Part shown: one piece after another, positions 52,976-64,000 of the stretch
How the letters are laid out: the number at the start of each line of letters is the position of its first letter
Numbering within the stretch: position 1 is the stretch's first letter
Assembly: GCA_910589415.1 (NCBI GenBank)
Contig: OU342630.1
Coordinates: 26,383,867 to 26,447,866 of the forward strand
From: Malachius bipustulatus
Lineage: Eukaryota > Arthropoda > Insecta > Coleoptera > Melyridae
Direction: 5' to 3'
Length of the DNA: 64,000 nt
Translations under genes and position numbers: made by a program
Notes under the pieces: generated by a model
What the model was told of the DNA's origin: nothing
Seen by the model: only the letters and a program-made list of their open reading frames with translations
Database searches by the model: none

Positions 52976-55660
52976 TAGACAGAAGACTAGGAGGTTATTT
53001 CACAACCCATAAAGGCATGTAATAATAATAAATTCACTGAGACTTGTGATCCGTATTTGAAACGCCGAAAAATTCTAGCAGCGCGGTGGTGTGGAAATGA
53101 GTTAGTATTGTCCCCAAGACTCGCATGTTTAGGCATTCTCGGTCGCAGTCTCAGTCATACGCAACGCACAGAAAACTTGCTAATATTGTAGAGAATTAAG
53201 TCCTTGACAACTTTGCCATTTAAGAAATATGCCACTTGCTTTCAACTAAAAATGGTCGAAAAATTCGAAAAAAGGCGCCACTTTGTCAGTTTTTCGCACT
53301 TTTTGCAGTAAATCTCATTTTTCTTAATGCCTCCAATGAAAAAATTTGAGAATTTAATCCGCTACAAATTTGTATCATAGTTTTTCGTTGCAAAATGCAA
53401 ATCAAGCATACAAATAGCAAAAAACATTAAATTCAAGATGGCGTAAGGTTCTTATATAAAATTTTGTTAGTAAACAGTGATTCCATGTTCGATACACGCC
53501 AAATAGAACATTTTTTGGGATTAAGGTTCTAATGTTTTTATTAAACATCCTAACATTGTTATTAAATTATAGAATTTTATTGTTTTATGTAAATTATAAT
53601 AGTAGGTTTATTACATAACCAGAGTTGAAAGTGGCATTTTTCGCACAAGCAAAAAAAGTTACACACGAGCTGCTTGCAGTGTGTGTGTAATTCCGCAAGT
53701 GCGAAAAATATCTCGCTACTCGAGATATTTTGATAAACTTTATCTACTCTAAATAATATACGAGTAATATGGGAAATATGATTTTGTAATGCACCCACTG
53801 AGGATGGTGGATAACTCAGTCCGAATTTTGGGAAAATTTTTACATAAAACGTTAAGTGATGACCAGTAAATACGATATAATGAAAAAAAGTGAGGAAAAT
53901 ACATAAAATATCGAGAAAAATGAGTTTAAAGTGTCATAAAATTGGCCAAAACTGACAGCTCAATTTCCAATAAATTCGTTGAATTAACAGATTCCTAGAA
54001 TCAATAAACATATTGCTGTGCAACGTTGCCAGATTTATTTTTATTACTTACGTTTTGTGATATAATAATATTTCGTGTAATATTTGTAATGGTTTGTCCA
54101 TGTGTGAATAAAATTCTATAAGTTTCTGTTCCAAAATACATCAAGCTACAAATGAGTCACGCAAGAAGTTCAAGGCAAGGATTACTTTAGAGGGGTCGCC
54201 AAATAGCGATTTTTTTTCATACTCTTTCTTTTTTTTGTCCTTGCTTTTTAAATTTTCTTGAAAGTGCAGGGGAAAAACCGTACAATGACCAATAACCTGA
54301 CTTAGGTCACTTTCTGCTCATCCCCATTATTCAATAAAATCGGTACGTATATCGTAAACTCAATTGGTAGGAAACATTATTTTGTGAAATTTGCTCTAAA
54401 AATATCTATTCCAAAATATTATGTGAACAAACAAGTTGGGGCATTCTTTGACCACACATCCCATTGCCGATAAATAATATCGATTGAGGGAAAAAAGTAA
54501 AACAGAAAAGCATAAAAAGAAAAAGAAACACAATATTACATTAGGTTATTGTAAAAGGTCGTTGAAAAAGAGTATATGAATTAAGTTTTTCCAATTCCAA
54601 AATTGCATATAAAAATAAAAATGACCGCAAGCGGCGATTGATGGGACGCTCGCGCGGCCAACGTGCGTCTCCTCACTGGGCCTGATGACAACAGAACGTA
54701 TTTAAGGGAGATTGTATCTGGCCAGACCAAAAGACCCGAAATTTTTGCATCAAAGTTGTTTTTCAATAGACAGTTGGTGTGTGGATTTACTTGAACCTGT
54801 TTATTTTGAATGGACGCGACCCATCGACTCCAAAAAAATTCCATCGCCACAAAAGATTGCCGTATTTTCCTATCAATAATAATTGTAAGCGATGTGTCTT
54901 GACTTGTTCATTAAATGCGACGCGAATATCTTTTATGGTCGTCGACTGTTGGCAACTGCTTGAAAATTTTATTTTCGTAGGCAAACGAAACAATTTGATC
55001 TATGACTTGACAAAATCTATTCAAAAAAAGTTCTATAAAATTTTTTTTTTAACAATTTTTTTCAATAAAAAAAACAATTAAAAAAGCTCCCCACCCTAAA
55101 AAAACAAAAAAGTTTCTTTTGCAATAAATAGATTTAATTATTTTCATCATTTAATTACAAAATAGAAAATGGATAAATAAGTAATGATTCCCACTAGTTA
55201 CCTACATTTAAAATAGTAGACAGATACGTCAATAAACTTTCGAAAGATAGTTTGGTAATCTGGTAAATTTAAATAAAAATAACATGGCAACAGCGCACAA
55301 ACATCTTTCAGCCAGTCTTTGAAAGTTGACACGCTGGACAGAAGAATGAATGAATGAATGAAGGAATTTATTAAGCTTCAAGTTTGTTTAGTTTTCGTTT
55401 GAAGTGAGGTTACAAAATGTGAGGTAACACAATAGAAGATAGGTAAGTAATCCAAAACAGCGAATTTTACAATTCCTTGTTTTAAGTAATTTCACTGAAA
55501 TAAAACATAAAACTGGTAAATATGCTTTCGTAAAACCTTTATTAATTTTACTAGATAAGTGAAAGCACTCCCAGTACGCACAAATTCGTCTTTTTCAAAA
55601 TTGTAGGAAGGATCCGAAATTTTTTTTTGCTTAAATTGACTCGTTTTAAGTTAAGCTATA
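52976..55660. other. Unassigned; possible relic at 54650-55030
   Basis: At 54779-54960 the plus strand reads LFILNGRDPSTPKKFHRHKR LPYFPINNNCKRCVL, which might be the end of a transposase (a basic stretch followed by a C-x2-C pair), but I cannot name the family. A GAATGAATGAATGAA microsatellite lies at about 55344-55360. Otherwise no gene. Confidence 0.3.
53636..53709. repeat. Hairpin, ~29-bp imperfect arms
   Basis: ATTTTTCGCACAAGCAAAAA with AGTTACACAC pairs with GTGTGTGTAATTCCGCAAGT with GCGAAAAAT. The stem has a few mismatches and the loop is about 14 bases. Confidence 0.5.
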
Positions 55661-56393
55661 CACCGTGTTTTATATTAAGTCGGCCACTATTGCTAACTTC
55701 GTTATTATTTGAGCTAGAAAGTCGGTTAAATTAGCAAACTAGTAGTATTTTTTCTCCTGAATAAAATGGCTAAAACAGAAAAACAATTGAACATCGTGTT
55801 TTCGAGATATTTGAAAAAATGTATATTTTTTAATGGAACAACCTGTATATTTTTAGATGGATCGGTTGCATTTTTTTTTTTAACAAAAAAGTTTCTATGC
55901 ACTATGCTCCTAAAATAATAAAATTTTACAACACAAAAAAGTTCTGTTATTTGTTTATTTTAAAATAAATCCTTTTCAAGATAACAACTGTTATTTTTAG
56001 TGTATTTTTAAATGAAAAAATACACTATTGAGGACGACCTAATTTTTTTACCTTACATTACGGAGGTACACTAAATTACAATAATTGTCGCAGCCTACTT
56101 TGGGAGTAATAAAATGATGAATAATTGATGAATTTATTATTTTAGGATCATAGTGCATAGACTTTTTTCTTTAAAAAAAAATTTGCAACCGATCCATCTA
56201 AAAATATACAGACTGTTCCATTAAAAAATTATAAATTTTTTCAAATATCTCGAAAACGCGATGTTCAATTGTTTTTCTGTTTTCGCCATTTTATCAAGGA
56301 GAAAAAATACTACTAGTTTGCTAATTTAACCGACCTTCTAGCTCAAATAATAACGAAGTTAGCAATAGTGCCGACTTAATTTAAAACACGGTG
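55661..56393. mobile_element. Foldback element, CACCGTGTTTTA ends (733 bp)
   Basis: TA-flanked; CACCGTGTTTTATATTAAGT at the left against ACTTAATTTAAAACACGGTG at the right. The arms extend about 280 bases with GTCGGTTAAATTAGCAAACT and CTCGAAAACGCGATGTTCAA among the paired blocks. Its end differs from the CAGGG head. Non-coding. Confidence 0.85.
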
Positions 56394-56884
56394 TATAGAA
56401 ATTTTTCTAAAATTCGGAGTGAGTTATTATCCACCAGAACCCACCCACTTAACTTACGACCTAACTTTGACAAGATGGTCAGCTTCCCCAGTAGCCCGAC
56501 TGGATGTGAGCCACAATCAGATAGAATGGGAAGTTTTACTACATCTTCTTTTTTACTTCTAGGGTAAAGTATTCTCTATTGCCATTTAAGCTTGGGCTAT
56601 TATTTGAGGTATTTTCCATTTCAGTTTCACTCTCACTAATTTTATATTGGACAATAATAATATTATTAATAAAATAGGTAAGTACGTAAGCTAACTAAAA
56701 TCACTTAATAATGACATCGTATGTCAATGTCAATTTCAATAAATATTAAATCAAAAATATTATTGAAATAATTGATTTCTGTTTGGAATATTGATAAATT
56801 TCAGTAACTATGATGCATTTTAATGGCAATTATTAAACAATAGTATATTATGCAACGAGCTTATAATGAAGCCTATGAATACGC

Positions 56885-56932
56885 GAGTATGATGGTTAAG
56901 ATACGAGCCGTAGTGTCTTAACCATCATAAGA
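56885..56932. repeat. Hairpin, 17-bp arms
   Basis: TATGATGGTTAAGATAC and GTGTCTTAACCATCATA pair with one mismatch; the loop is GAGCCGTA. Confidence 0.6.
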
Positions 56933-57620
56933 GCGTATTAATAGCCATTATCTGCGAGTTCCATACACTATTTTTTCTACGACCCTTTTTTATTTCATAG
57001 AAAAGATTAAAAAATTATATATTTTAACAATGACCCATGTACAATTGCGGATCATTGAGGGTAAGATAGGTTGCTATTTGCTGACGCATATTAGGTAACA
57101 GATTCTCTCTTCGTTGCTAAGATTATTCTGCTGAGACATGTTTTAGTATCAAGTTTAAAGGGCACTACTCACTACTGCGTAATTTTTATTATACGGAGTT
57201 CGAATTCCGAATTTTACGCTTCGATTTTGAGATTAATTAATAATTTTAATAACTGACAGCCATTAATTACGATATTGTATGACTGCGCAACGCGGGTCGC
57301 AGCGTTGCCGCTTTGAATACTATATCACGGAGCGCTACGAATGATATTATAATACTTTATCTTCCCATCTTTTACACGATATACCTACTTATCAAATTAA
57401 TTAAGGTAACATAAAATCTTGATAAATTTTCTTTGAATGTTACTTATGTTCTAAATTAAATAAACGTTCAGAATTTTTTTTCAGAAATACAGAACTTATA
57501 TCACAAGGCAATTTTTGTCGTCAGTATGACAACTCTGTGACTTCGGTTGGCTTGCCGACCCGATCGTGAGCGAAAAGGAACCGATTCGATTGCAAATGCT
57601 CCTCTGCCATTGGATAGCAT

Positions 57621-57674
57621 GACCAGTGCTTTAATGAAAATTTGTATCTTAATGAGACCCATTAAAGCACTGGT
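57621..57674. repeat. Hairpin, 15-bp arms
   Basis: ACCAGTGCTTTAATG pairs exactly with CATTAAAGCACTGGT, with a 23-base loop. Confidence 0.6.
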
Positions 57675-57730
57675 GATTCATATTTAATGTGCATATTAAA
57701 AGTTGGGAGTAGAAAATAGTATATTATTAC

Positions 57731-58467
57731 ACAGGGTGAATTATAAAAAACACCCCAAGCGATAACTCCGTTAATTTTGAAGATATGACAAAACTTTTTT
57801 ATACAAAGTGGCGCCGTTTATCATCATTTATATGTTGAGATAAACGCTCGATCAACACAACTTCCTGTTTAACCGGAAGTAATATCAACTTTGGGTTTTT
57901 AAATAGAACACCCTGTAAAACTTTATATTTTTTAAATGTCTGAAGAAATCTAATACAGGTGGTTTTCACCATTGGAATTTAGATTGAGCGGTTTATGAGT
58001 TATAAACAAGTGAAAATCGAAAATTTTCATCTTCAAAGCAGCGTAGAACTAGAACGGCTCAAGATATCTAAAAACGGTTTACATGTCCCTATCTTAACTT
58101 TTCACATAGTATCATACTATGTGGTTTAAATTTCAATACAGGGTGATGAAAAATCTGATAATTTTGAAGTTGAAAATTTTCGATCTTCACTTATTTATAA
58201 CTCATAAACCGCTCAATCTAAATTCCAATGGTGAAAACCACCTGTATTAGATTTCTTCAGACATTTAAAAAATATAAAGTTTTACAGGGTGTTCTATTTA
58301 AAATCCCGAAGTTGATGTTACTTCCGGTTAAACAGGAAGTTGTGTTGATCGAGCGTTTATCTCAACATATAGATGATGATAAACGGCGCCACTTTGTATA
58401 AAAAAGTTTTGTCATATCTTCAAAATTACCGGAGTTATCGCTTGGGGCGTTTTTTATAATTCACCCT
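57731..58467. mobile_element. Foldback element, CAGGGTGAATTATAAA ends (737 bp)
   Basis: CAGGGTGAATTATAAAAAAC at the left against TTTTTTATAATTCACCCT at the right (the terminal G is lost). The arms of about 330 bases are close to identical (GGCGCCGTTTATCATCAT inverted at the right as ATGATGATAAACGGCGCC). Non-coding. Confidence 0.85.
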
Positions 58468-58473
58468 ATATGA

Positions 58474-58569
58474 GCGATTATGACCATTATTCACTTGATG
58501 ATGAGTGAGCGAGCTTAAGCGAGTGGCATTGTCATCACTCATCATCAAGTGAATAATGGTCATAATCGC
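58474..58569. repeat. Perfect 35-bp inverted repeat (hairpin)
   Basis: GCGATTATGACCATTATTCA with CTTGATGATGAGTGA is repeated exactly, inverted, after a 26-base spacer. It directly follows the 57731-58467 foldback. Confidence 0.75.
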
Positions 58570-60560
58570 GAATGTAATACTTATGCTTTTTCTTCTCTTT
58601 TATTTATGCCTAAGAAAACTAATTTCAATCATAATATTTTTTTATTTATTTACTGCTTGAAACAACTTGTAGTACAGAGTACAGAGTGCGCACACGTGGA
58701 TTCTGAGAAATGTCAGTTATCGTTCCTATTCACAGCTTTGCTCTGTTTATCAAATATACAGCTTCTGATTGATTCTCGATGTTACATGTCAGAAATGATG
58801 AGCGGCGGAGCAATAATAGATGGGATGGCTAAGCCACATGTGATTTAATTGATTGATTTCGTATTAGTAGGACGATTTTAAAAACAATACATTTGTAAAT
58901 TTAATCTGACAGATTCCTGATAATACTTATTATTTAAAATGTGTGTTTTTTATCGCTACAGCAATATTCACCTACATTTTCCTATCTCACTTTTAGGAAT
59001 ATTGACTCGGGTATGGTATAGGTGGAACTGTCAGGCATGGAGATTCTCTCTAAAATTCTAATAATGAAGCCAGCAGCTTTTTCTTTTCGAAAAAGACAAC
59101 GAGAGGTTGGTTATTTTACCTAAAGTAGGAATGATAAAACCTTCGCTTGCGCGGATTATTTAATCGGAAGATTATAGTAGATATTAAGTGAAAGGGAAAT
59201 TGAGGTCCTTTGTGTTGCTCTGGGTAGAGGGCATCGTGGACTCTCGTCGGAGGAATTACCTTTACACTACAAGGCTTCAGACCCATATCTTTGAATACGA
59301 AGGCCCCCACACCATCAGGGGAGGGGTAAGTCATTTTTATCTAGAACGACTTCAGGGCATTTTCTACTAAGGAGTCTAGCGACTAATCGATAGGTATCAT
59401 TTGATTTTCTCGTAGACCTGTTACTTACACCTATAAAATCTCAACTGGGGAGGCCCGTCCGTTCCCACCGGCCACCGAACGCTGACCAACCGTGACTCCG
59501 GCACCCTGATCCCCCTGCGGATCATCGCTCTAGTTAGGGGCCCAAAAGGCTCCAACGCCCCATTGTACTAAGTACTCCCGACATTGGACGCCGATAAGTA
59601 CCTAGATATAAGCTCTAAAACAGGAATAACTACGTCCACTGCCTTCGCTTAAAACTGTTCAATTATTAAAACAAAAGTCAAAAGTTATTTATTTCTTTTT
59701 TTAATAATTTCAAATGTAAAACGAGAGGTACGTGCACGTAACTCGAGGGATGTAATCCACCATTACTGGTGTTTCATTGTTATTTTCGTATTCCATTTTG
59801 TTCTGGATTAACTTACAATAAAAACTATAGTTGAACTTCAATAAATCTCTTAATAACATCATTACCACCCATTAGTGTAAAAACCTATTAGTTGAATCCT
59901 ATTTTTTTAAATTCTCAAAACAAAACAAAAATAGTGCGACTCACACCCTGAGGTGAGCGGTTCTTGAAGTGAGTGATACAATAGAAAGAGGCCTTAGCAA
60001 CGAGCGAGTATTATTAAGTGCTAAGCAGCTGTGATTGGAAAGAGCCGAGTACTATAAACTATATAATTCAACACCTACGAATAATAACCTTCATAATTCA
60101 TCCAGAAAGCTCCAATAATGGGAATATTATTTAATAAGAGTAGAAAAATACATAATATTGCGTATGCCGCTCATTTCGATAACAATAGCTTTTCGATAAA
60201 AATGATTTTATACGTGTTCCCTTATGAGATTAACTTTGCATTATTCGACATAATGTCGAGTATACCTACTTAATTGTTTTACCAGCCGCTACTCTTGAAT
60301 CTTGATTCTGTGATTTATAAGACCGTCGTGTTGTAATAAAAAAAATTACAACACTCTGTTTTGATTCTCATTACAGAACGGACAGCTTTCATATAAGAGA
60401 GTAGATAATGCTTTACGCACCTAATACGCCAATAAAAAAATAAAATCTGTTTCTCTACATGGTCAGAAGATTATCGTTAAAATGACAATAAAAAATATAA
60501 AAATATGCAGGTAGAATTCTGCACGATCGTTACTAGCGGAAATAAAATGAAACGTGGTAC
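58570..60560. other. Unassigned; GC-richer patch at 59445-59600
   Basis: The open frames at 58549 and 59116/59188 have no motif I know. The patch at 59450-59590 (GGGGAGGCCCGTCCGTTCCC, GGGGCCCAAAAGGCTCC) is much richer in G+C than its surroundings and could be a fragment of an unrecognised retroelement or regulatory DNA. Confidence 0.3.
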
Positions 60561-60639
60561 ATGAAAAAATGCCCCTTGATGCGTAATACCTGTATACGAA
60601 ATTTAATTAAAATATCTAGAGCGGTGTTACAGACACTAT

Positions 60640-60790
60640 GAATTTTTTTTTTTTTTTTTAACTTTACCACCACTGTATCTCAAAAGTTAAGACTTTTAGG
60701 ACACACGTTCTTATGAAGTTTTCTTCTTAAAATGGACCCAAAAATCACCCCCTTAAATATTGACATTCAATTAGAGAACACCCTGTATAG
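60640..60790. mobile_element. Single right end GAACACCCTG|TATAG
   Basis: A CCCTG-TATA end like those of the CAGGG group, preceded by a homopolymer T run at about 60644-60660. No left partner was found. Confidence 0.35.
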
Positions 60791-60954
60791 CTATACAAAA
60801 TTATTTATTTTTTATATTATTATTTTATATCCAAACATAACAATTACATATTTAATATCGAAAAAATGAGCTTATTTTTGCTATATGACTCAATTTTACT
60901 CAAGTTTAGACTCAATTTACTTAAAAACTATGAGTAATTTCGAATATTCATAAC

Positions 60955-61145
60955 AGCCGGTGTAAGATAAATAAGGTGTTGGGACGCGATCACTCAGTGC
61001 GTGCGGATATCGCCACATTACCTGAGGTTATATCCCACTTGTATTGTTGCTCTCGCTCGCGGTGTTTAAATCTGCAGAGCCCTTCACACGGGCAAGCGCC
61101 AGTATAAATGATTCACGCGTATTCACTGACAAACGCGTGCTCTTA
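60955..61145 (+). promoter_or_regulatory. Possible promoter-like GC-richer segment
   Basis: A compact GC-richer stretch (GGGACGCGATCACTCAGTGC, TCGCTCGCGGTG) ends with CAGTATAAATGATTCACGCG and TTCACTGAC about 30 bases after the TATAAA, a spacing that would suit a TATA box and initiator. No gene is recognisable downstream, so this is only a suggestion. Confidence 0.2.
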
Positions 61146-63215
61146 TGTTATAATTTTACAAATATTTAAATACTGAAATGTCACTCGATGAAATACCCGT
61201 GGTAGTTTCATCGTATCAACAACTAGGCACAAGACACTTTCTACCCATTTTTGCTTATCACTTATTCAGGAAAAAATAAAATAGAGTAGCAAGTAGTATG
61301 ATATCCTGATAGTGGCAAATTGCATGTGTAAGAAGTCAGAGCTCAGCTGGCAAGCCTCTCTCATACACTGACGGTTCCATTCCTTCGGCCCTTCACTTAC
61401 TGTTGAATTGAAATACGTATTTCGTTCACTCACCTTATATATCTTTACACTGTGATTCATAAGTATATCTTTCTTTGTAAGATATCATTAGGGGATCCAA
61501 CACTGATAAAAGTAAGGTATTGTAAATTCATGGGCGTAGAAGTTGTTGAGCGAAAAAGGGGTCATATTCTACCCTATATCTACGCCACTTATGAATTTTT
61601 TCACCCATGTCTTTATTCGTTTTGTGTGATTTAGATTATTATAAATAATATTTTGGTATAAAATAAAAATATTAAGAAATGCAAAAGTTATGCCGCGAAA
61701 ACTAAAATTTTTCTTTTTTTTCAATCAACAACCCTGTATAATTTTTCCAAGGTTTTCGGAACTTATGTTTCTGGAAACTTTCGTTCCTAAAAACAGTTTT
61801 TCTATATAAACTGGTGTAGCCTTGCTATATAAAAAGGGACTCACCCTGCATTATTTATCAAACAATCGCAAACAAATATGTAGGTATATTTAAATAACGA
61901 AATCCAAACAATAATAATTACTTAGCAGTCCTTATACATGAGAATTCCCAATTTTATTAGGTTTCATATTTTTATAACCACAAATACGTAACAAATCTTT
62001 CCTCAATTACCTAAATTATGTCATCAAATACTCTTACTCAGGATCAGGGATAATTTAGAAGCGCCTTCAGAATTGATATATGAACAATAGTTTCTCCTGT
62101 TCTATAAAGCATCAGGAAATAAAAGCTATTAAGTAGAATTTCCATACATATACATAGAGACCTTCAAACGTATAAATCTAAATTAACAATGTATTAGCCA
62201 AAGTCGCTGCTAACTTAATATCAAAATAAGTGCCTGAGAGATCTGGGAGTTACGGAAAAATTGTCTCTCTATCTCTACACGGACCGCGATAATTCAGATT
62301 CATGGGATGGAGAGTCGGAGTTATCCCCATGAAAATGAAGTTTCTCTGGGATGTATTAGGCGCTTGTTTCATCGGCCGCAGATCCCGGGACGGACGAAAC
62401 GCCTTATGAATCAACAACATATCTTATTTATATTTTCAACACAACAGACTCCAGTTCTAACCAAAAAAGAAGCAATGTCGTAAATCTTATTCATGAGTTT
62501 AACAATGATAAGCCCATTACTTATTTCAGAATATTCCACATCGTCTAGATTGCAAAAAATGCGACAGATAAAATAAATGCTCTCTGATTTTGCTGGACAA
62601 TAGGATACAAACTAACTATTGATCGACTTTAATCCAATAAACCATCTTTAATATAGGTAGGTACTACAGATCTAATTCTCACAAGCGCTAAGACTATTTT
62701 GGAATGCTCGTAAGGGTATAACGAAGTCTAATAATTTTCCAATTTAAATTAGGATTTAGGTTAATATGCCATTGTAGAGAATGCATATCCTACGAAAATG
62801 TTGAAGCAAACAAAATCTGATCATAATTTTTTCATAGGTTGTTATTTTGCATGTTAACTGTGAACCATATTCAGTGAGGACGTTTATAGACCCTAAGCTC
62901 TTTCAAGTTCTGAGCTGAATAAGATGGTCCTGTGAGATCTCATTTATAGCCAGTTTAATTATATGCACAAAAATGAGGTTGCTTTTTCATTTTGGCATTC
63001 TTTGTCAGTGAGGACTTTAATAATTTCCCTCCTTTAGATTCTGAGCCGAATGAGATAAACTTTTTGAACAAAAACTAAATTCAATAGCATCAATTTTTGT
63101 ACTCCTTCTTGACTTAATAAGATAACGTAAAGATTCCTGTTAACTTCTAAATGTGTCAAAAAATGGCATGGGAGGTCCTATGAAATCTCATTTTAAAGTC
63201 AGTTTGATTATAATA
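61146..63215. other. AT-rich sequence, nothing recognised
   Basis: A few isolated CCCTGTATA and CACCCTG words (61730, 61846) look like eroded element ends. No gene seen. Confidence 0.35.
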
Positions 63216-64000
63216 CAGGTGTCCCAGCTCATTCGAAGCGGTCTCTGTAGGCCAAACGATGGACTTTTTCGGAAACTTTTTTGAAAATTCAAGTACAGGA
63301 ATCACAATGGCCATTATTTAAAATTATTTTGGAGTATACAGAGTGTCCCATATGACAATAACATATCATAGTTATGTTTTTTTTTTAATGGATGCTGTTA
63401 TGTTATTGCATTTTTAGATTGTCTGAGAAGAAAAAATAAGATTGGCTTTTACAGTTGGTGCTTAAATTCAGAAGTTTGTGAGTTATAAACAAGTGAAAAT
63501 CGTCATTTTTCAAGTTCAAGGCCCTGCTGTACAACGAAAACGGCTCAAGATAGAGAAAAACGGCTTACATGTCCATATTTTAACTTTTCATGTACTATCC
63601 TATGATGTAGATAAAATGTTTATACAGAGTGATAAAAAATTTAAAAAAATCCGAGATTTCTCCACGCGTCGCCAAATAAAAAAACAAAGAAAGTACAAAT
63701 ATTTCTATACCATATAGGATAGTACATAAAAAATAAATAAATAAATATCTTATGGCTGTGGTAAAGCCCAAGTGTCAGAAGTTTTCAAGTAGCCTCAAGG
63801 GCCTCTGACATAACTTAACGACTGCTATGAAGCAGCCGGGACCCCCTTTTTAACGTACCTTTTTAATAGTACATAAAAAGCTTGAATAGGGACATGTATA
63901 AGCTGTTTTTCTCTATCTTGAACCGTTTTCGTTGTACAGGGCCTTGAACTTGAAAAATGGCGATTTTTCCTTGTTTATAAGTCACAAACTTCTCAATTTA
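63216..64000. mobile_element. Foldback element, family D copy 2 (runs off the window)
   Basis: Starts CAGGTGTCCCAGCTCATTCG after TA and matches 16480 onward. The right arm begins after 63866 (TTGAACCGTTTTCGTTGTAC) and is cut by the window end. It has no nested foldback at the point where copy 1 has one, but holds a short retroelement insertion at its centre. Confidence 0.85.
63733..63865 (-). mobile_element. RTE-like 3' fragment with 14-bp target duplication
   Basis: ATAGTACATAAAAA occurs at 63719-63732 and again at 63866-63879. Between them, read on the minus strand, is about 133 bp ending GGCTTTACCACAGCCATAAG then an ATTT tandem tail. That end resembles RTE-type elements as I remember them. 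It is extremely 5'-truncated. Confidence 0.7.

Noticed and set aside
58480..58510. TGATGAGTGAGC as a hammerhead core
   Set aside because: No stem II partner and no CGAAA follow; it is just part of the 35-bp inverted repeat.
59445..59600. rRNA or tRNA fragment suggested by the GC-rich patch
   Set aside because: I could not find tRNA arms or recognisable rRNA motifs in it.

Overview
This is an AT-rich (roughly two-thirds A+T by eye) eukaryotic window, almost certainly from an insect. The signs are a split gene with ordinary GT-AG introns of 4 to 14 kb, and a dense population of insect-type transposable elements: CR1/jockey-like and other non-LTR retroelements, Penelope-like elements, piggyBac-like elements and very many short inverted-repeat DNA transposons. 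Frequent TAGGTA/TACCTA words are seen in several insect orders; I cannot fix the order.

One host gene is visible. It lies on the minus strand and fills most of the window as introns. Six coding exons (45783-45666, 40277-39992, 28877-28658, 24924-24748, 11189-10906, 2977-2775) join in one open frame of about 429 codons with matching phases. The product has an N-terminal four-CxxC zinc finger of the RIM/Piccolo/Fife type, a long Ser/Pro/Arg-rich linker, and what looks like the first strand of a RIM-type PDZ domain at the window's left edge. I call it Fife-like (Piccolo-RIM-related presynaptic active-zone scaffold). The gene continues to the left (rest of PDZ, later exons) and probably starts to the right of 45783.

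The introns and the 5' flank are packed with mobile DNA. Two sets of features stand out. First, hammerhead self-cleaving ribozyme motifs sit in two different retroelement-like insertions: an array at 7997-9096 with one clean copy on the minus strand, one mildly decayed copy on the plus strand and a broken one, bounded by a 10-bp direct repeat; and a foldback element at 15993-16475 with a 12-bp direct repeat. Both resemble metazoan retrozymes or Penelope-type terminal repeats. Second, there are nested insertions: a deleted CR1-like retrotransposon inside the terminal repeat of a piggyBac-like element (36678-39521), a CAGGGTG element inside another piggyBac-like element (3971-4866), a foldback inside an older palindromic element (43560-44720), a foldback inside a foldback (16480-18002), and a third family inside a 2.9-kb foldback (18027-20933).

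The largest retroelement is a nearly intact non-LTR element on the minus strand (about 36540-33002), with a 1012-codon endonuclease/reverse transcriptase ORF2 and only the tail of ORF1. At least eleven inverted-repeat elements of otherwise different sequence begin with CAGGG/CAGG and end with CCCTG next to TA. Two carry remnants of the helix-turn-helix end of a transposase in their centre, and a separate decayed transposase lies at 46925-47640. The right third (48-64 kb) has no host gene I can recognise, only repeats, hairpins and AT-rich sequence.
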